DNA of 7,014 bases from Candidatus Woesearchaeota archaeon (GTDB taxonomy: Archaea; Nanobdellota; Nanobdellia; Woesearchaeales; WJKV01), in assembly GCA_014728875.1 (NCBI GenBank), contig WJKV01000057.1, forward strand, positions 1 to 7,014, read 5' to 3'. This document shows, in pieces, positions 1 through 6,071 of the stretch (the first letter of the stretch is position 1; every line of letters begins with the position of its first letter). The notes below the pieces were generated by a model. The model did not search any database. It worked only from the letters and a program-made list of their open reading frames with translations, and was not told where the DNA came from. The position numbers and the translations under genes are program-made.

Positions 1-453
1 ATAACCCTGATAAAATCTCCATGTTCTTGATCTTGCACTGGGTATTCTTCCGCTGATCAGTATCTCTATCCCGAGTGCGCCTGCGCCCATCACAGATTCA
101 AGCATATTGTATCCTATCCTCTTGAATCTCATCAAACCGAATCTTTCAAGCGAGCTCTTGATCCTTTCTGCCACAACCCTTGCATTAAGCATGGGCTCTT
201 CTATCTCTGCAATCTCTACCTGCGGATTTTCCAGTTTGAAATTCTTTTTCAGGCCTTCTGTGATCTTTCTTATGTTCTCGCCTTTTCTTCCTACGACCAA
301 GCCAGGCTTGGCAGCATAAATAATTATCTTGTCTCCTAAAGGGGTCCGGACAACCTTGGTATGGCTGAATCCTGCACCGGGGATTTTAGTGTAAATGAAT
401 TTCTCTATCTCGAATTCCTTTAATTTTTCCTTGATGAATTGACGTTCAATCAT
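1..453 (-). CDS. rps3: 30S ribosomal protein uS3, N-terminal 151 residues (cut by window edge)
   Basis: Component of the small-subunit head near the mRNA entry channel. The reading frame is open from the ATG at 453 to base 1, so the C-terminal part lies outside the window. Translation begins MIERQFIKEKLKEFEIEKFI. The KH-domain loop GRKGENI lies at residues 55-61, and the second domain contains EPMLNARVVAERI and ISGRIPSARSRTWRFYQGY, typical of archaeal uS3. Its ATG shares bases with the uL22 stop codon (ATGA overlap), which suggests coupled translation. An AAGGTAA Shine-Dalgarno-like stretch at 460-466 precedes the start. It is the seventh gene of the minus-strand ribosomal operon. Identity is secure; only the partial length limits description. 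Confidence 0.96.
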   Translation of the reverse strand, partial: MIERQFIKEKLKEFEIEKFIYTKIPGAGFSHTKVVRTPLGDKIIIYAAKPGLVVGRKGENIRKITEGLKKNFKLENPQVEIAEIEEPMLNARVVAERIKSSLERFGLMRFKRIGYNMLESVMGAGALGIEILISGRIPSARSRTWRFYQGY

Positions 454-1013
454 TTTTTGTTACCTTCATTTGTTTCGGCAGTTGTTTTTGCAATAGCTCC
501 TTCTTTTTTCTTTGGTTTGCTCTCCGGCTCTTGAGCTTTAGGCTTTGTCTCTTTCTTGGTTTCTTTCTTTACTTCCTTTTTTGTCAGAGCTTCTCTTACA
601 ACAACCTCAACATGAGTCCTTTTCATGTTTCGTCCTCTGTGCCTTCCGCCTTTTACAGGCCTGCTTGCGTGATGTGCATTGATGTGATAAATCTCCAACT
701 TTCCTGTAGCAAGGCCCAGGTTCTGGGCATTCGCAGTAACGCTTTCCAGCAATTTCAGGATTCGCTGGCTCGCCTTAACAGGATATCTTCCTGGCCCTAT
801 CTTTGTCCTGTGCGGGATGTCCCTCTTGTGCCGTTTGAAAGGAACTGCTTGTTTTTTCAACATCACATTCTGTAAAATGATCTTTGCCTTTTCCAGCGGC
901 TTTCTTCGCAAGAAACTGCATATCTCAACTGCATGCTTTGTACTTATGTCTAAGTCGGTGCCGACAGCTTTGGCCATGTTCTCTTCTATTTTGCAGCTGT
1001 AGTTTCTTGCCAT
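450..1013 (-). CDS. rpl22: 50S ribosomal protein uL22 with lysine/glutamate-rich C-terminal tail
   Basis: Large-subunit protein whose beta hairpin lines the peptide exit tunnel. The 187-residue product matches the archaeal/eukaryotic uL22 family: STKHAVEICSFLRRKPLEKA (residues 24-43), PFKRHKRDIPHR (58-69), GPGRYPVKASQRILKLLESV (73-92), and the hairpin and C-terminal region with HINAHHASRPVKGGRHRGR (110-128) followed by THVEVVVREA. The conserved fold ends near residue 142. About 45 further residues form a low-complexity tail (KKEVKKETKKETKPK and similar), longer than in the archaeal homologues I know. It starts 13 nt after the uS19 stop, and its TGA overlaps the uS3 ATG. The sequence before the ATG is AAAGAAG, at most a weak ribosome binding site. 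Confidence 0.96.
   Translation of the reverse strand: MARNYSCKIEENMAKAVGTDLDISTKHAVEICSFLRRKPLEKAKIILQNVMLKKQAVPFKRHKRDIPHRTKIGPGRYPVKASQRILKLLESVTANAQNLGLATGKLEIYHINAHHASRPVKGGRHRGRNMKRTHVEVVVREALTKKEVKKETKKETKPKAQEPESKPKKKEGAIAKTTAETNEGNKK
460..466 (-). promoter_or_regulatory. Ribosome binding site of uS3 inside the end of uL22
   Basis: AAGGTAA on the minus strand lies inside the last codons of uL22, about 6 to 9 nt before the uS3 ATG at 453. Together with the ATGA overlap it supports the uS3 start. The same bases encode uL22 residues, so some of the match could be chance. Confidence 0.45.
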
Positions 1014-1026
1014 CTTCTTTCTATCT

Positions 1027-1407
1027 TTATTTCACGCTGATAGAGGACGTTCCTCTTGTCGCGCCGATACCCGGCGCGCTGTGCTGGATCCTCTTCCTTG
1101 TATCTACCATCTCGCCGAGACGATGACCTATCATCTCAGGCAAAATATAGATCTCTTCGAAAGTCTTACCATTATGAACTTGAATCTTTAAATCTACCAT
1201 TTGAGGCAGAATTACCATATCTCTTGCATGCGTCTTCAGTTTCTTTTTGCCGTTCTTTATCTTGTTCAACAGACTTACCTGTTGATTAGTCAAACCCCTC
1301 TTGATGCTTCTTCGTAAGTTCGAAGGCAACAGTTCTGCGAACTCGTTCAAACCCATCTGCTTGAGCTCCTCAAGGTTTTTTCCTCTGAATGAAAATTCTT
1401 TTGCCAT
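1027..1407 (-). CDS. rps19: 30S ribosomal protein uS19
   Basis: Small-subunit head protein that contacts the A-site finger and uS13. The 126-residue product is of archaeal/eukaryotic type (S15e-like), with an N-terminal helical extension before the core. Family signatures include LRRSIKRGLTNQQVSLLNKI (31-50), KTHARDMVILPQMV (58-71), VHNGKTFEEIYILPEMIGH (77-95), LGEMVDTRKRIQHSAPGIGAT (97-117) and a short basic end. The Met start is chosen because MAKEFSFRGK matches the family N-terminus, and because an AAGGTAA stretch (1411-1417) lies just upstream, overlapping the uL2 stop codon. Length is normal for archaea. Confidence 0.97.
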   Translation of the reverse strand: MAKEFSFRGKNLEELKQMGLNEFAELLPSNLRRSIKRGLTNQQVSLLNKIKNGKKKLKTHARDMVILPQMVDLKIQVHNGKTFEEIYILPEMIGHRLGEMVDTRKRIQHSAPGIGATRGTSSISVK

Positions 1408-1410
1408 TTT

Positions 1411-1417
1411 TTACCTT
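1411..1417 (-). promoter_or_regulatory. Ribosome binding site of uS19, overlapping the uL2 stop
   Basis: The minus strand reads TAAGGTAAAAAATG, where TAA is the uL2 stop and AAGGT a Shine-Dalgarno-like match four to five bases long, starting within the stop codon. This favours termination-reinitiation from uL2 to uS19 and fixes the uS19 start. Confidence 0.6.
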
Positions 1418-2138
1418 ATTTTTTCTTTCCTGTTCTTCTAGCTGCTATTTTTCCTACTTTTGCTCCAGGCGAGGTATGCTTTGATACTGTATATGGATAA
1501 TTTTTCTTTGAACTTCTTGTGCCGCCGTGGGGATGATCTACGGCGTTCATAGCTTGTCCGCTCACCTTAGGATACAACTTGTTCCGCGCCTTTAATGCCT
1601 TGTATTTGACTCCTGCTTTTATCATAGGTTTTTCTTTTCTTCCGCCACCAGCAACAACACCTATATTCGCCCGGCATTTAGGATTGAATGTCTTTTTCTT
1701 TTTTGACGGCAGCTGCACCATGATGCCCTCTGGTGTTTTAGAAAGGATTCTTGCAGAAGCACCGCTCGCCCTGACAAGTTTTCCGCCGTCACCAGGCTGT
1801 GTCTCTATATTGTATATCAATGTTCCTTCTGGCAAGGCTTCCAAGCTTGAGATTGCGCCGGGTGCGCTTGTAATATTATTGCCGCTTTCTATTGAATCTC
1901 CTATCTTTATCCCTTCCGGAGCTAGGATGTAAGATATGGAATCATCTTCAAATTTTATCTTTGCAAGAGGGGCAGAATGGCCCGGGCAATGCATTATATC
2001 AAGAATGATGCCTTTTAATGGCTCGTTGCCTGCTTTTTCCCTAAGGGTATTATGCCTAGCAATGCCTTTGTGATTGAAGCCGCGCACTTTGAATTTACGG
2101 CTTCTTCCTCTTTGCTGTGCGATGATTCGTTTTCCCAT
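1416..2138 (-). CDS. rpl2: 50S ribosomal protein uL2
   Basis: Primary 23S rRNA-binding protein near the peptidyl transferase centre and intersubunit bridges. The 240-residue product shows the uL2 OB-fold and SH3-like domains: RGRSRKFKVRGFNHKG (10-25), LAPEGIKIGDSIESG (72-86), LPEGTLIYNIETQPGDGGKLVRASG (102-126), and the hallmark C-terminal segment SGQAMNAVDHPHGGT (193-207). The conserved His-Pro-His-Gly-Gly at 202-206 carries the histidine implicated in subunit association and peptidyl transfer in bacteria. The end TSPGAKVGKIAARRTGKKK is typical of archaea. The gene starts 7 nt after the uL23 stop with AAGGTAA (2141-2147) before the ATG. Length is as expected. Confidence 0.98.
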   Translation of the reverse strand: MGKRIIAQQRGRSRKFKVRGFNHKGIARHNTLREKAGNEPLKGIILDIMHCPGHSAPLAKIKFEDDSISYILAPEGIKIGDSIESGNNITSAPGAISSLEALPEGTLIYNIETQPGDGGKLVRASGASARILSKTPEGIMVQLPSKKKKTFNPKCRANIGVVAGGGRKEKPMIKAGVKYKALKARNKLYPKVSGQAMNAVDHPHGGTRSSKKNYPYTVSKHTSPGAKVGKIAARRTGKKK

Positions 2139-2140
2139 TT

Positions 2141-2147
2141 TTACCTT
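2141..2147 (-). promoter_or_regulatory. Ribosome binding site of uL2, overlapping the uL23 stop
   Basis: The minus strand reads TAAGGTAAAAATG, the same stop/AAGGT/start cassette as at the uL2-uS19 junction, with one fewer A. It supports the uL2 start and translational coupling to uL23. Confidence 0.6.
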
Positions 2148-2532
2148 ATATTAAACCTAAATTTGTTGCAATGTCTATGGCAGGAGTCTCAGGCGAAAAT
2201 TTCACATATGCCTTTTTCAGACCCTTGCTTGAATTTAATATGTTGATCTTCAATACTTTTGCCTTGAATAATAGTTCAACAGCAGCCTTCACTTCGTTCT
2301 TGTTCGACTTCTTATTTACAATGAAAACAAGTTTGTTCTCGCCTTCCATCAATCTTACGCCTTTTTCTGTTGACAATGGAAACTTGATTATCTTGTAGGG
2401 ATCTATTTCTGTTCCCTTAACATTCTTCACTTTGCTTTTAGTCTTCTTTGGAACATTCTTTGCTGCTCGTTTTTTTGAACTGTCTTGTTTTTTCTTTTTT
2501 TCAACAATCCGTTTTGCCAAATTTCTTGCCAT
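2146..2532 (-). CDS. rpl23: 50S ribosomal protein uL23 with lysine-rich N-terminal extension
   Basis: Binds 23S rRNA at the exit-tunnel rim, a docking site for SRP and nascent-chain factors. The core begins at about residue 45 (IDPYKIIKFPLSTEKGVRLM), followed by NKLVFIVNKKSNKNEVKAAVELLFKAKV and the C-terminal AYVKFSPETPAIDIATNLGLI, all diagnostic of archaeal uL23. The preceding ~44 residues are highly basic (KKKKQDSSKKRAAK and similar). Typical archaeal uL23 is about 80-90 residues, so this 128-residue form is extended, somewhat like eukaryotic uL23. No Met lies between residue 1 and the core, and the ATG is only 6 nt from the uL4 stop, so the extended start is favoured. No clear Shine-Dalgarno; the spacer is A-rich. 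Confidence 0.95.
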   Translation of the reverse strand: MARNLAKRIVEKKKKQDSSKKRAAKNVPKKTKSKVKNVKGTEIDPYKIIKFPLSTEKGVRLMEGENKLVFIVNKKSNKNEVKAAVELLFKAKVLKINILNSSKGLKKAYVKFSPETPAIDIATNLGLI

Positions 2533-2538
2533 TTTTCT

Positions 2539-3348
2539 TTATTTCGCGAACAGGCCGCCCTTTTTCATTTTCTCTATTGCACTTTGAGTCCAAATTGCCA
2601 GCCTGCCTGGCTGGGCTCCTGGCGCCAGATATTCTGTATTAAGACTTGAAACATTAACTATGTTCACGCCGGGCAGATTCTTCCCAGATTCTTGCAGCTT
2701 GCATTTTTTGCTTACTACAATCAAAGGACCTGTTTTGGTTTTATATTTCCTGTTTCTTAACTTTCCTTTTCCCGCCCTTACCTTTTTTCTTGCGCAGCGT
2801 TCAATCTCTTTGTTTAATTTTAGATTTTCAAGCACTTTCTTGACATCTTTTGTTTTTGCCAGTGTTTCAAATTTATCTTCTATGATAATAGGAACCTGCT
2901 CAGGAACTAAATGTCCTCTTGATTTTATCAGTTCTTTTACTGTTGTCGCACTGATTGCGCTCCTTATGGCTTTTTTTCTTTCTTTTTCATTTAGTTTTTC
3001 TGCAAGCTTTTTTTCTGCCTTTGGCGGATGCGCTCTTCTTCCTCCGACCGTGTTGGGCGAGAATGCTCCTACCCAAAAGAATCTTGTTCCGCTTCTGCTT
3101 AATACCTTTCTTGGTGTTCTTGCAATACCATGACCGTAGCTTCCTCTATAATCCCTTCTTTTTTTAGAGATTCTTACTGAAGCTCTCTTGCCTGCTTCAG
3201 GATCGGCGCCGTAGGCTGTTCGTCTGCCGCTCTGCAGGGAAAGAACTGCTCGCTTTATCAGGTCTTCTCTGATCTTCTCAGTAAACTGTTTAGGTAAATC
3301 TATTTCTGTTGTTTTTTGTCCTTCGATATTCAATATAGCTGCTTTCAT
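2539..3348 (-). CDS. rpl4: 50S ribosomal protein uL4
   Basis: Early-assembly large-subunit protein with a loop reaching the peptide exit tunnel. The 269-residue product carries the archaeal/eukaryotic uL4 pattern: AYGADPEAGKRASVRISKKR (45-64), the basic tunnel loop with YRGSYGHGIARTPRKVLSRS (67-86), VGGRRAHPPKAEKKLAEKLN (101-120), ERKKAIRSAISAT, and C-terminal RAGKGKLRNRKYKTKTGPLIVV and NIVNVSSLNTEYLAPGAQPG before AIWTQSAIEKM. The length is close to archaeal homologues. It starts 4 nt after the uL3 stop (TAGAAAAATG junction). No Shine-Dalgarno is visible, so translation probably depends on reinitiation by ribosomes leaving uL3. Confidence 0.97.
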   Translation of the reverse strand: MKAAILNIEGQKTTEIDLPKQFTEKIREDLIKRAVLSLQSGRRTAYGADPEAGKRASVRISKKRRDYRGSYGHGIARTPRKVLSRSGTRFFWVGAFSPNTVGGRRAHPPKAEKKLAEKLNEKERKKAIRSAISATTVKELIKSRGHLVPEQVPIIIEDKFETLAKTKDVKKVLENLKLNKEIERCARKKVRAGKGKLRNRKYKTKTGPLIVVSKKCKLQESGKNLPGVNIVNVSSLNTEYLAPGAQPGRLAIWTQSAIEKMKKGGLFAK

Positions 3349-3352
3349 TTTT

Positions 3353-4300
3353 CTATGATTTTAATGTCGGCGCAGGCATTGCCAGTTTCTTTTTAGGTCT
3401 TATCGGCTCTGTCAGAGTTATCAGCCTTTTCTTAGGGCCTCCTATACTGCCCTTGATTAAGATATAAGGATTTTTTACTGCACCGTAACTTTCAAAAGGT
3501 TTAAGCCCTTTTGCTTCGTCTGATATTTTAATAATCCATTTGTTATGTTCCGTCCTTAGATGATAGCCCATCTTTCCGGGCATTGGTGAAGTGTAGGTGA
3601 CTTTTCCATAACCCTCAGGAGCAAGAATTGCCGCTCTCTTTGCCTTTTCGCTTTTATGGCTTCTTATCTTGACACCAAATCTCTTTACAGGACCCTGGAA
3701 GCCTTTGCCTTTGGTTATGCTGTGACTGTCAACCAATTGTCCTGGCTTGAAAACGTCAGAAGCATGTATTTCCTTGTCCAACAAATCTTTAACAAGTTTT
3801 AATTTTTCTTCAACATTCGAGCCGCCTATTCCTGTCTGGAAGATTTCTGGTTTCTTTTTTCCGAAACCTGCTAGTCTTGGCTGTGTGTAAACATTAAGTT
3901 TTATATCATCATAACCTTCTGCAGAATCGGGCAATTTGTGGGATGCTTTTTTGGGAATTTTAATTTTTTTACTGATGCTCTTGTCGAGCTTTGGGTTAAG
4001 AATTTCAGAAGAAAGGCGAAGACCATAAGGTGTTTTTTTATAAAAACGGATGGAAAAGATGCGCAACGGCGGACATTCAATCACAGTGCAGGGAACAGAA
4101 AGGGTCTCTTTGGCTGTAGGGGATGTTTTTCTTGTATCGATGAACTGGACATCCATCATCCCTGCTTTGTATCCTGCAAAGCCTAACAGCCTGGCATCCT
4201 TAACACTAGCCCAATGTCTGACTCGGGCAGTTTGTTTCTTTGCTCGTTTTCTGGGCCAATATTGAAGTGACCCTCTTCTAGGATATCTAGTTGTAGGCAT
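3353..4300 (-). CDS. rpl3: 50S ribosomal protein uL3, first gene of the ribosomal operon
   Basis: Core 23S rRNA-binding protein; its long central extension reaches the peptidyl transferase centre. The 315-residue product is of archaeal/eukaryotic type: RYPRRGSLQYWPRKRAKK (5-22), LLGFAGYKAGM (38-48), GKGFQGPVKRFGVK (198-211), MGYHLRTEHNKW (244-255) and KNPYILIKGSIGGPKKRLI (276-294). It is slightly shorter than the usual archaeal ~335-360 residues. At the tip of the central extension, where the family has a conserved Trp followed by His/Asn-Pro, this protein reads APEGYG (227-232), so the W-finger Trp is missing. The ATG at 4300 is supported by the family N-terminus and by an in-frame TGA 9 nt upstream. 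Confidence 0.96.
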   Translation of the reverse strand: MPTTRYPRRGSLQYWPRKRAKKQTARVRHWASVKDARLLGFAGYKAGMMDVQFIDTRKTSPTAKETLSVPCTVIECPPLRIFSIRFYKKTPYGLRLSSEILNPKLDKSISKKIKIPKKASHKLPDSAEGYDDIKLNVYTQPRLAGFGKKKPEIFQTGIGGSNVEEKLKLVKDLLDKEIHASDVFKPGQLVDSHSITKGKGFQGPVKRFGVKIRSHKSEKAKRAAILAPEGYGKVTYTSPMPGKMGYHLRTEHNKWIIKISDEAKGLKPFESYGAVKNPYILIKGSIGGPKKRLITLTEPIRPKKKLAMPAPTLKS

Positions 4301-4340
4301 TTTTGTTCAATGTGAGTTAGGGATATTTTTTTCACCCTCT

Positions 4341-4353
4341 TTTATTTATAATA
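4341..4353 (-). promoter_or_regulatory. TATA box of the ribosomal protein operon
   Basis: On the minus strand this reads TATTATAAATAAA, a good match to an archaeal TATA element. Using the usual ~25-nt offset, transcription would start near 4322, giving a 5' leader of about 20 nt before the uL3 ATG. That leader has no Shine-Dalgarno. A weaker A-rich element (AAAAAATAT, about 4324-4332) could instead give a leaderless uL3 mRNA. The position is inferred from sequence only. Confidence 0.6.
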
Positions 4354-4390
4354 GGTTCTCCGCCTAGAATCCGCAAAAAAGCTTCAAAAT

Positions 4391-4421
4391 GATAAAATCT
4401 TCGAAAAATATAGATTTTATC
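4391..4421. repeat. Perfect 10-bp inverted repeat, 11-nt loop
   Basis: GATAAAATCT at 4391-4400 is exactly matched by AGATTTTATC at 4412-4421; neither arm extends further. As RNA this would be a stem rich in A-U pairs. On the minus strand it lies about 170 nt after the primase stop, and is followed at 4380-4375 by TTTTTT, so it may help end the primase transcript. It also lies about 40 bp upstream of the uL3 TATA box, so it could be a dyad protein-binding site for the ribosomal operon. The sequence does not decide between these. Confidence 0.55.
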
Positions 4422-4586
4422 TGAATTGTATCAATTTCCAAAGCCTTTTGCTCCAGAGCGGATACAAATAAAGTTTATGTCCCCTCATCTAACCGTAAAA
4501 ACCCTTAATTTTTGATTTGAACGGTTCTAAGTATTCCACGAAGGATATAGAAGGCCTTTATAAAGTTTTCTAAAGAAAATGCTCAT

Positions 4587-6038
4587 TTATGGCTGTTTTG
4601 ATTCTTCCCTCTTCTTTTTCATCTTTTCCTTGAAGGCCTTTTGTTTTTCTCTGGTTTCCTTTATCCTTTGCTTTTGCTCTTCTGTCAGTTTTCGCTTGCT
4701 TTTCTGCTGTTTTTCTGAATTTATCTGCTGTTTCAATCTTATCTTGACATAATTGACAGGATTCTTTATTTTTCCGCACAAACTATCAGGATGGCACGCC
4801 CTCATGTCCAATAGGTATGTCTTATTGTCACAGTTTGGAGGAAGCACTTTCCTGTTCTTTTGCCGCGCGTAACGCAGCTGTGACAACAAAGTGGTGTGAG
4901 TCAACGGCTCTCTATTATTTTCATTCCATTCCAGCAGTCTTTTCTCTATCTGGTCATAGCTCCAGCCGCAACAAACAAGAAAATTGATCAGAATGAATAC
5001 TGCTCTTTTTCTCCCGTCTTCCAAACCTTCAAGAATGTGCTTTATGCAGGGAGGGAAGTATTTTTCTTCTATGGCCTCTGCAGGAATGTCTACTTTTTCA
5101 TCTTTGGAAATTCCTTTCTGTTCCTCTTCTTTTACCTTTGCCTGCTTTGCCCAGTCAAAAGCCTGGACGAATAATTGCCTTGCTTGATTAGATTTAATAT
5201 TTGTTCTATTCAAAAACGGAATCTTGCCTACTTCTGTTTTGTCTATTGTTGCGTCATCTGGATCGAATAATAGAATTTTTTCCTTGTCAACAGGCGCAGA
5301 AACCAGACCTGTCTTCTGATTTATGCTGTAGACGCTCCTGAAAAGATGCCTGCTGCTTATCAGGATAGTGTCTATGTCGACCAGTGAAAAAGGATTCAGT
5401 TTTTTTTCATCCTCGTTCTGCTCGACCAATTCTTCGAATTGTTTGCCGCTTTCCTCCTGCAATTGCTTTATGCTGTATTTCTGAAGAATCGCCGCACTCA
5501 ATTGTTCTTTTATCATGTCAGCAAGATATGCAGCAACGATTCTTGCTGCTTCTGGAAACAACAATCTTGTTTCTTTTCCTTCTATTGCATCTGGAAAGCT
5601 CTCATAAGGCACTGCAATGTGGAAACCCGCTCTTCCGCTGAATTTCACAGTGACCGGCACGTCATAATATTCCAAAGCTTTGATAATTAAATCTGTTGCC
5701 AGCTTGCTCAGCTCCAGGTTGTCTGAATCAATATCAAGAATCAAATCCCAGCCGATTCTCAAGCTGTCTAGTTCTGATCTTCTCATTCCACTCGCTAGAT
5801 GTAGAGGATTAGACCATCTTTCTTCACTAACGTCAAAGGTCAAGACGCCCTGCTTTGCTAATTCAAGAATGTCTGACTTGTATTGAAGCATGTCAGGCCT
5901 TTTGCCGTAACTCAAATTAGGATATCTTACTGCAATCTCTCTATTTTCTGCAAGAGATAATATTGCTTCTTGAACATCTTCTCTACTATAATATTCTAAT
6001 ACCTTGTCCATGTCAATCTTGGCTATTTCATCCCCCAT
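4587..6038 (-). CDS. Single-chain DNA primase: PriS catalytic domain fused to PriL Fe-S domain
   Basis: Synthesises RNA/DNA primers for replication. The N-terminal archaeo-eukaryotic primase domain shows WDLILDIDSD (97-106, catalytic D102 and D104), VKFSGRAGFHIAVP (131-144, nucleotide-binding SGRxGFH with H140), and the third-acid region LVDIDTILISSRHLFRSVYS (219-238) followed by KTGLVSAPVD (242-251). After a charged linker (about 295-325) comes a PriL C-terminal-type domain with four candidate 4Fe-4S cysteines: C331 in PPC, C403 in PPNC, C415 and C421 in ACHPDSLC. The PriL N-terminal domain is absent, and no cysteines lie between the DID motif and SGRxGFH, where many PriS proteins hold a zinc knuckle. 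A very basic tail follows (437-483). The layout resembles the monomeric primase of Nanoarchaeum equitans and explains the lack of separate priS and priL here. The start has no Shine-Dalgarno, in keeping with a leaderless mRNA. No standard symbol exists for the fusion; priS/priL parts are clear. Confidence 0.92.
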   Translation of the reverse strand: MGDEIAKIDMDKVLEYYSREDVQEAILSLAENREIAVRYPNLSYGKRPDMLQYKSDILELAKQGVLTFDVSEERWSNPLHLASGMRRSELDSLRIGWDLILDIDSDNLELSKLATDLIIKALEYYDVPVTVKFSGRAGFHIAVPYESFPDAIEGKETRLLFPEAARIVAAYLADMIKEQLSAAILQKYSIKQLQEESGKQFEELVEQNEDEKKLNPFSLVDIDTILISSRHLFRSVYSINQKTGLVSAPVDKEKILLFDPDDATIDKTEVGKIPFLNRTNIKSNQARQLFVQAFDWAKQAKVKEEEQKGISKDEKVDIPAEAIEEKYFPPCIKHILEGLEDGRKRAVFILINFLVCCGWSYDQIEKRLLEWNENNREPLTHTTLLSQLRYARQKNRKVLPPNCDNKTYLLDMRACHPDSLCGKIKNPVNYVKIRLKQQINSEKQQKSKRKLTEEQKQRIKETREKQKAFKEKMKKKREESKQP

Positions 6039-6061
6039 GATAAAGAGAATTGGAACTGTTG

Positions 6062-6071
6062 TATATATAAA
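6062..6071. promoter_or_regulatory. Shared bidirectional TATA element for primase and htpX
   Basis: The 53-nt gap between divergent start codons (6038 minus, 6092 plus) contains one TATA-like element. TATATATA at 6062-6069 is self-complementary and centred at 6065.5, against a midpoint of 6065 between the two start codons. Read on the minus strand, TTTATATA (6071-6064) fits the archaeal consensus; on the plus strand TATATAAA does. With a ~25-nt TATA-to-start offset, both transcripts begin at or within a few bases of ATG. Neither ATG has a Shine-Dalgarno. A partial BRE-like GCAATA flanks the primase side only. Confidence 0.7.

Larger units (their letters stand above)
4301..4586. other. Intergenic region between fused primase and ribosomal operon
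   Basis: This is the only sizeable gap in the window, 286 nt and A+T-rich. It contains the uL3 promoter on the minus strand, a perfect 10-bp inverted repeat at 4391-4421, and a T6 run (minus strand) at 4375-4380. A weaker 6-bp inverted repeat, AACCGT/ACGGTT, spans 4491-4526. A palindromic CTTTATAAAG at about 4557-4566, just after the primase stop, is another possible TATA element. I found no tRNA, no convincing small ORF and no recognisable riboswitch. Downstream of the primase stop the minus strand has only a weak T-rich stretch (CATTTTCTTT). Confidence 0.7.

Noticed and set aside
2660..3133. Plus-strand open frame of 157 codons with Phe/Leu-rich translation, resembling membrane segments
   Set aside because: It is antisense to uL4; the hydrophobic residues arise from reading Lys-rich codons on the opposite strand.
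4332..4339. GAGGGTGA on the minus strand, a near-perfect Shine-Dalgarno sequence
   Set aside because: It lies over 30 nt before the uL3 ATG, no in-frame start lies at a suitable distance, and it falls between the TATA box and the predicted transcription start, so it is probably not transcribed.
4417..4488. Minus-strand 23-codon ORF starting MRGHKLYLYP upstream of the ribosomal operon, a possible leader peptide
   Set aside because: It has no convincing ribosome binding site beyond chance, its end runs into the inverted repeat, and it lies upstream of the proposed uL3 promoter. Nothing separates it from random ORFs.
4491..4526. AACCGT/ACGGTT inverted repeat
   Set aside because: Only 6 bp with a 24-nt loop; easily expected by chance in this region. 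Listed only as part of the intergenic description.
4440..4560. Possible tRNA or small RNA, prompted by a GGTTCTAA resembling a T-loop
   Set aside because: No acceptor stem, anticodon arm or matching D-arm could be found around it.
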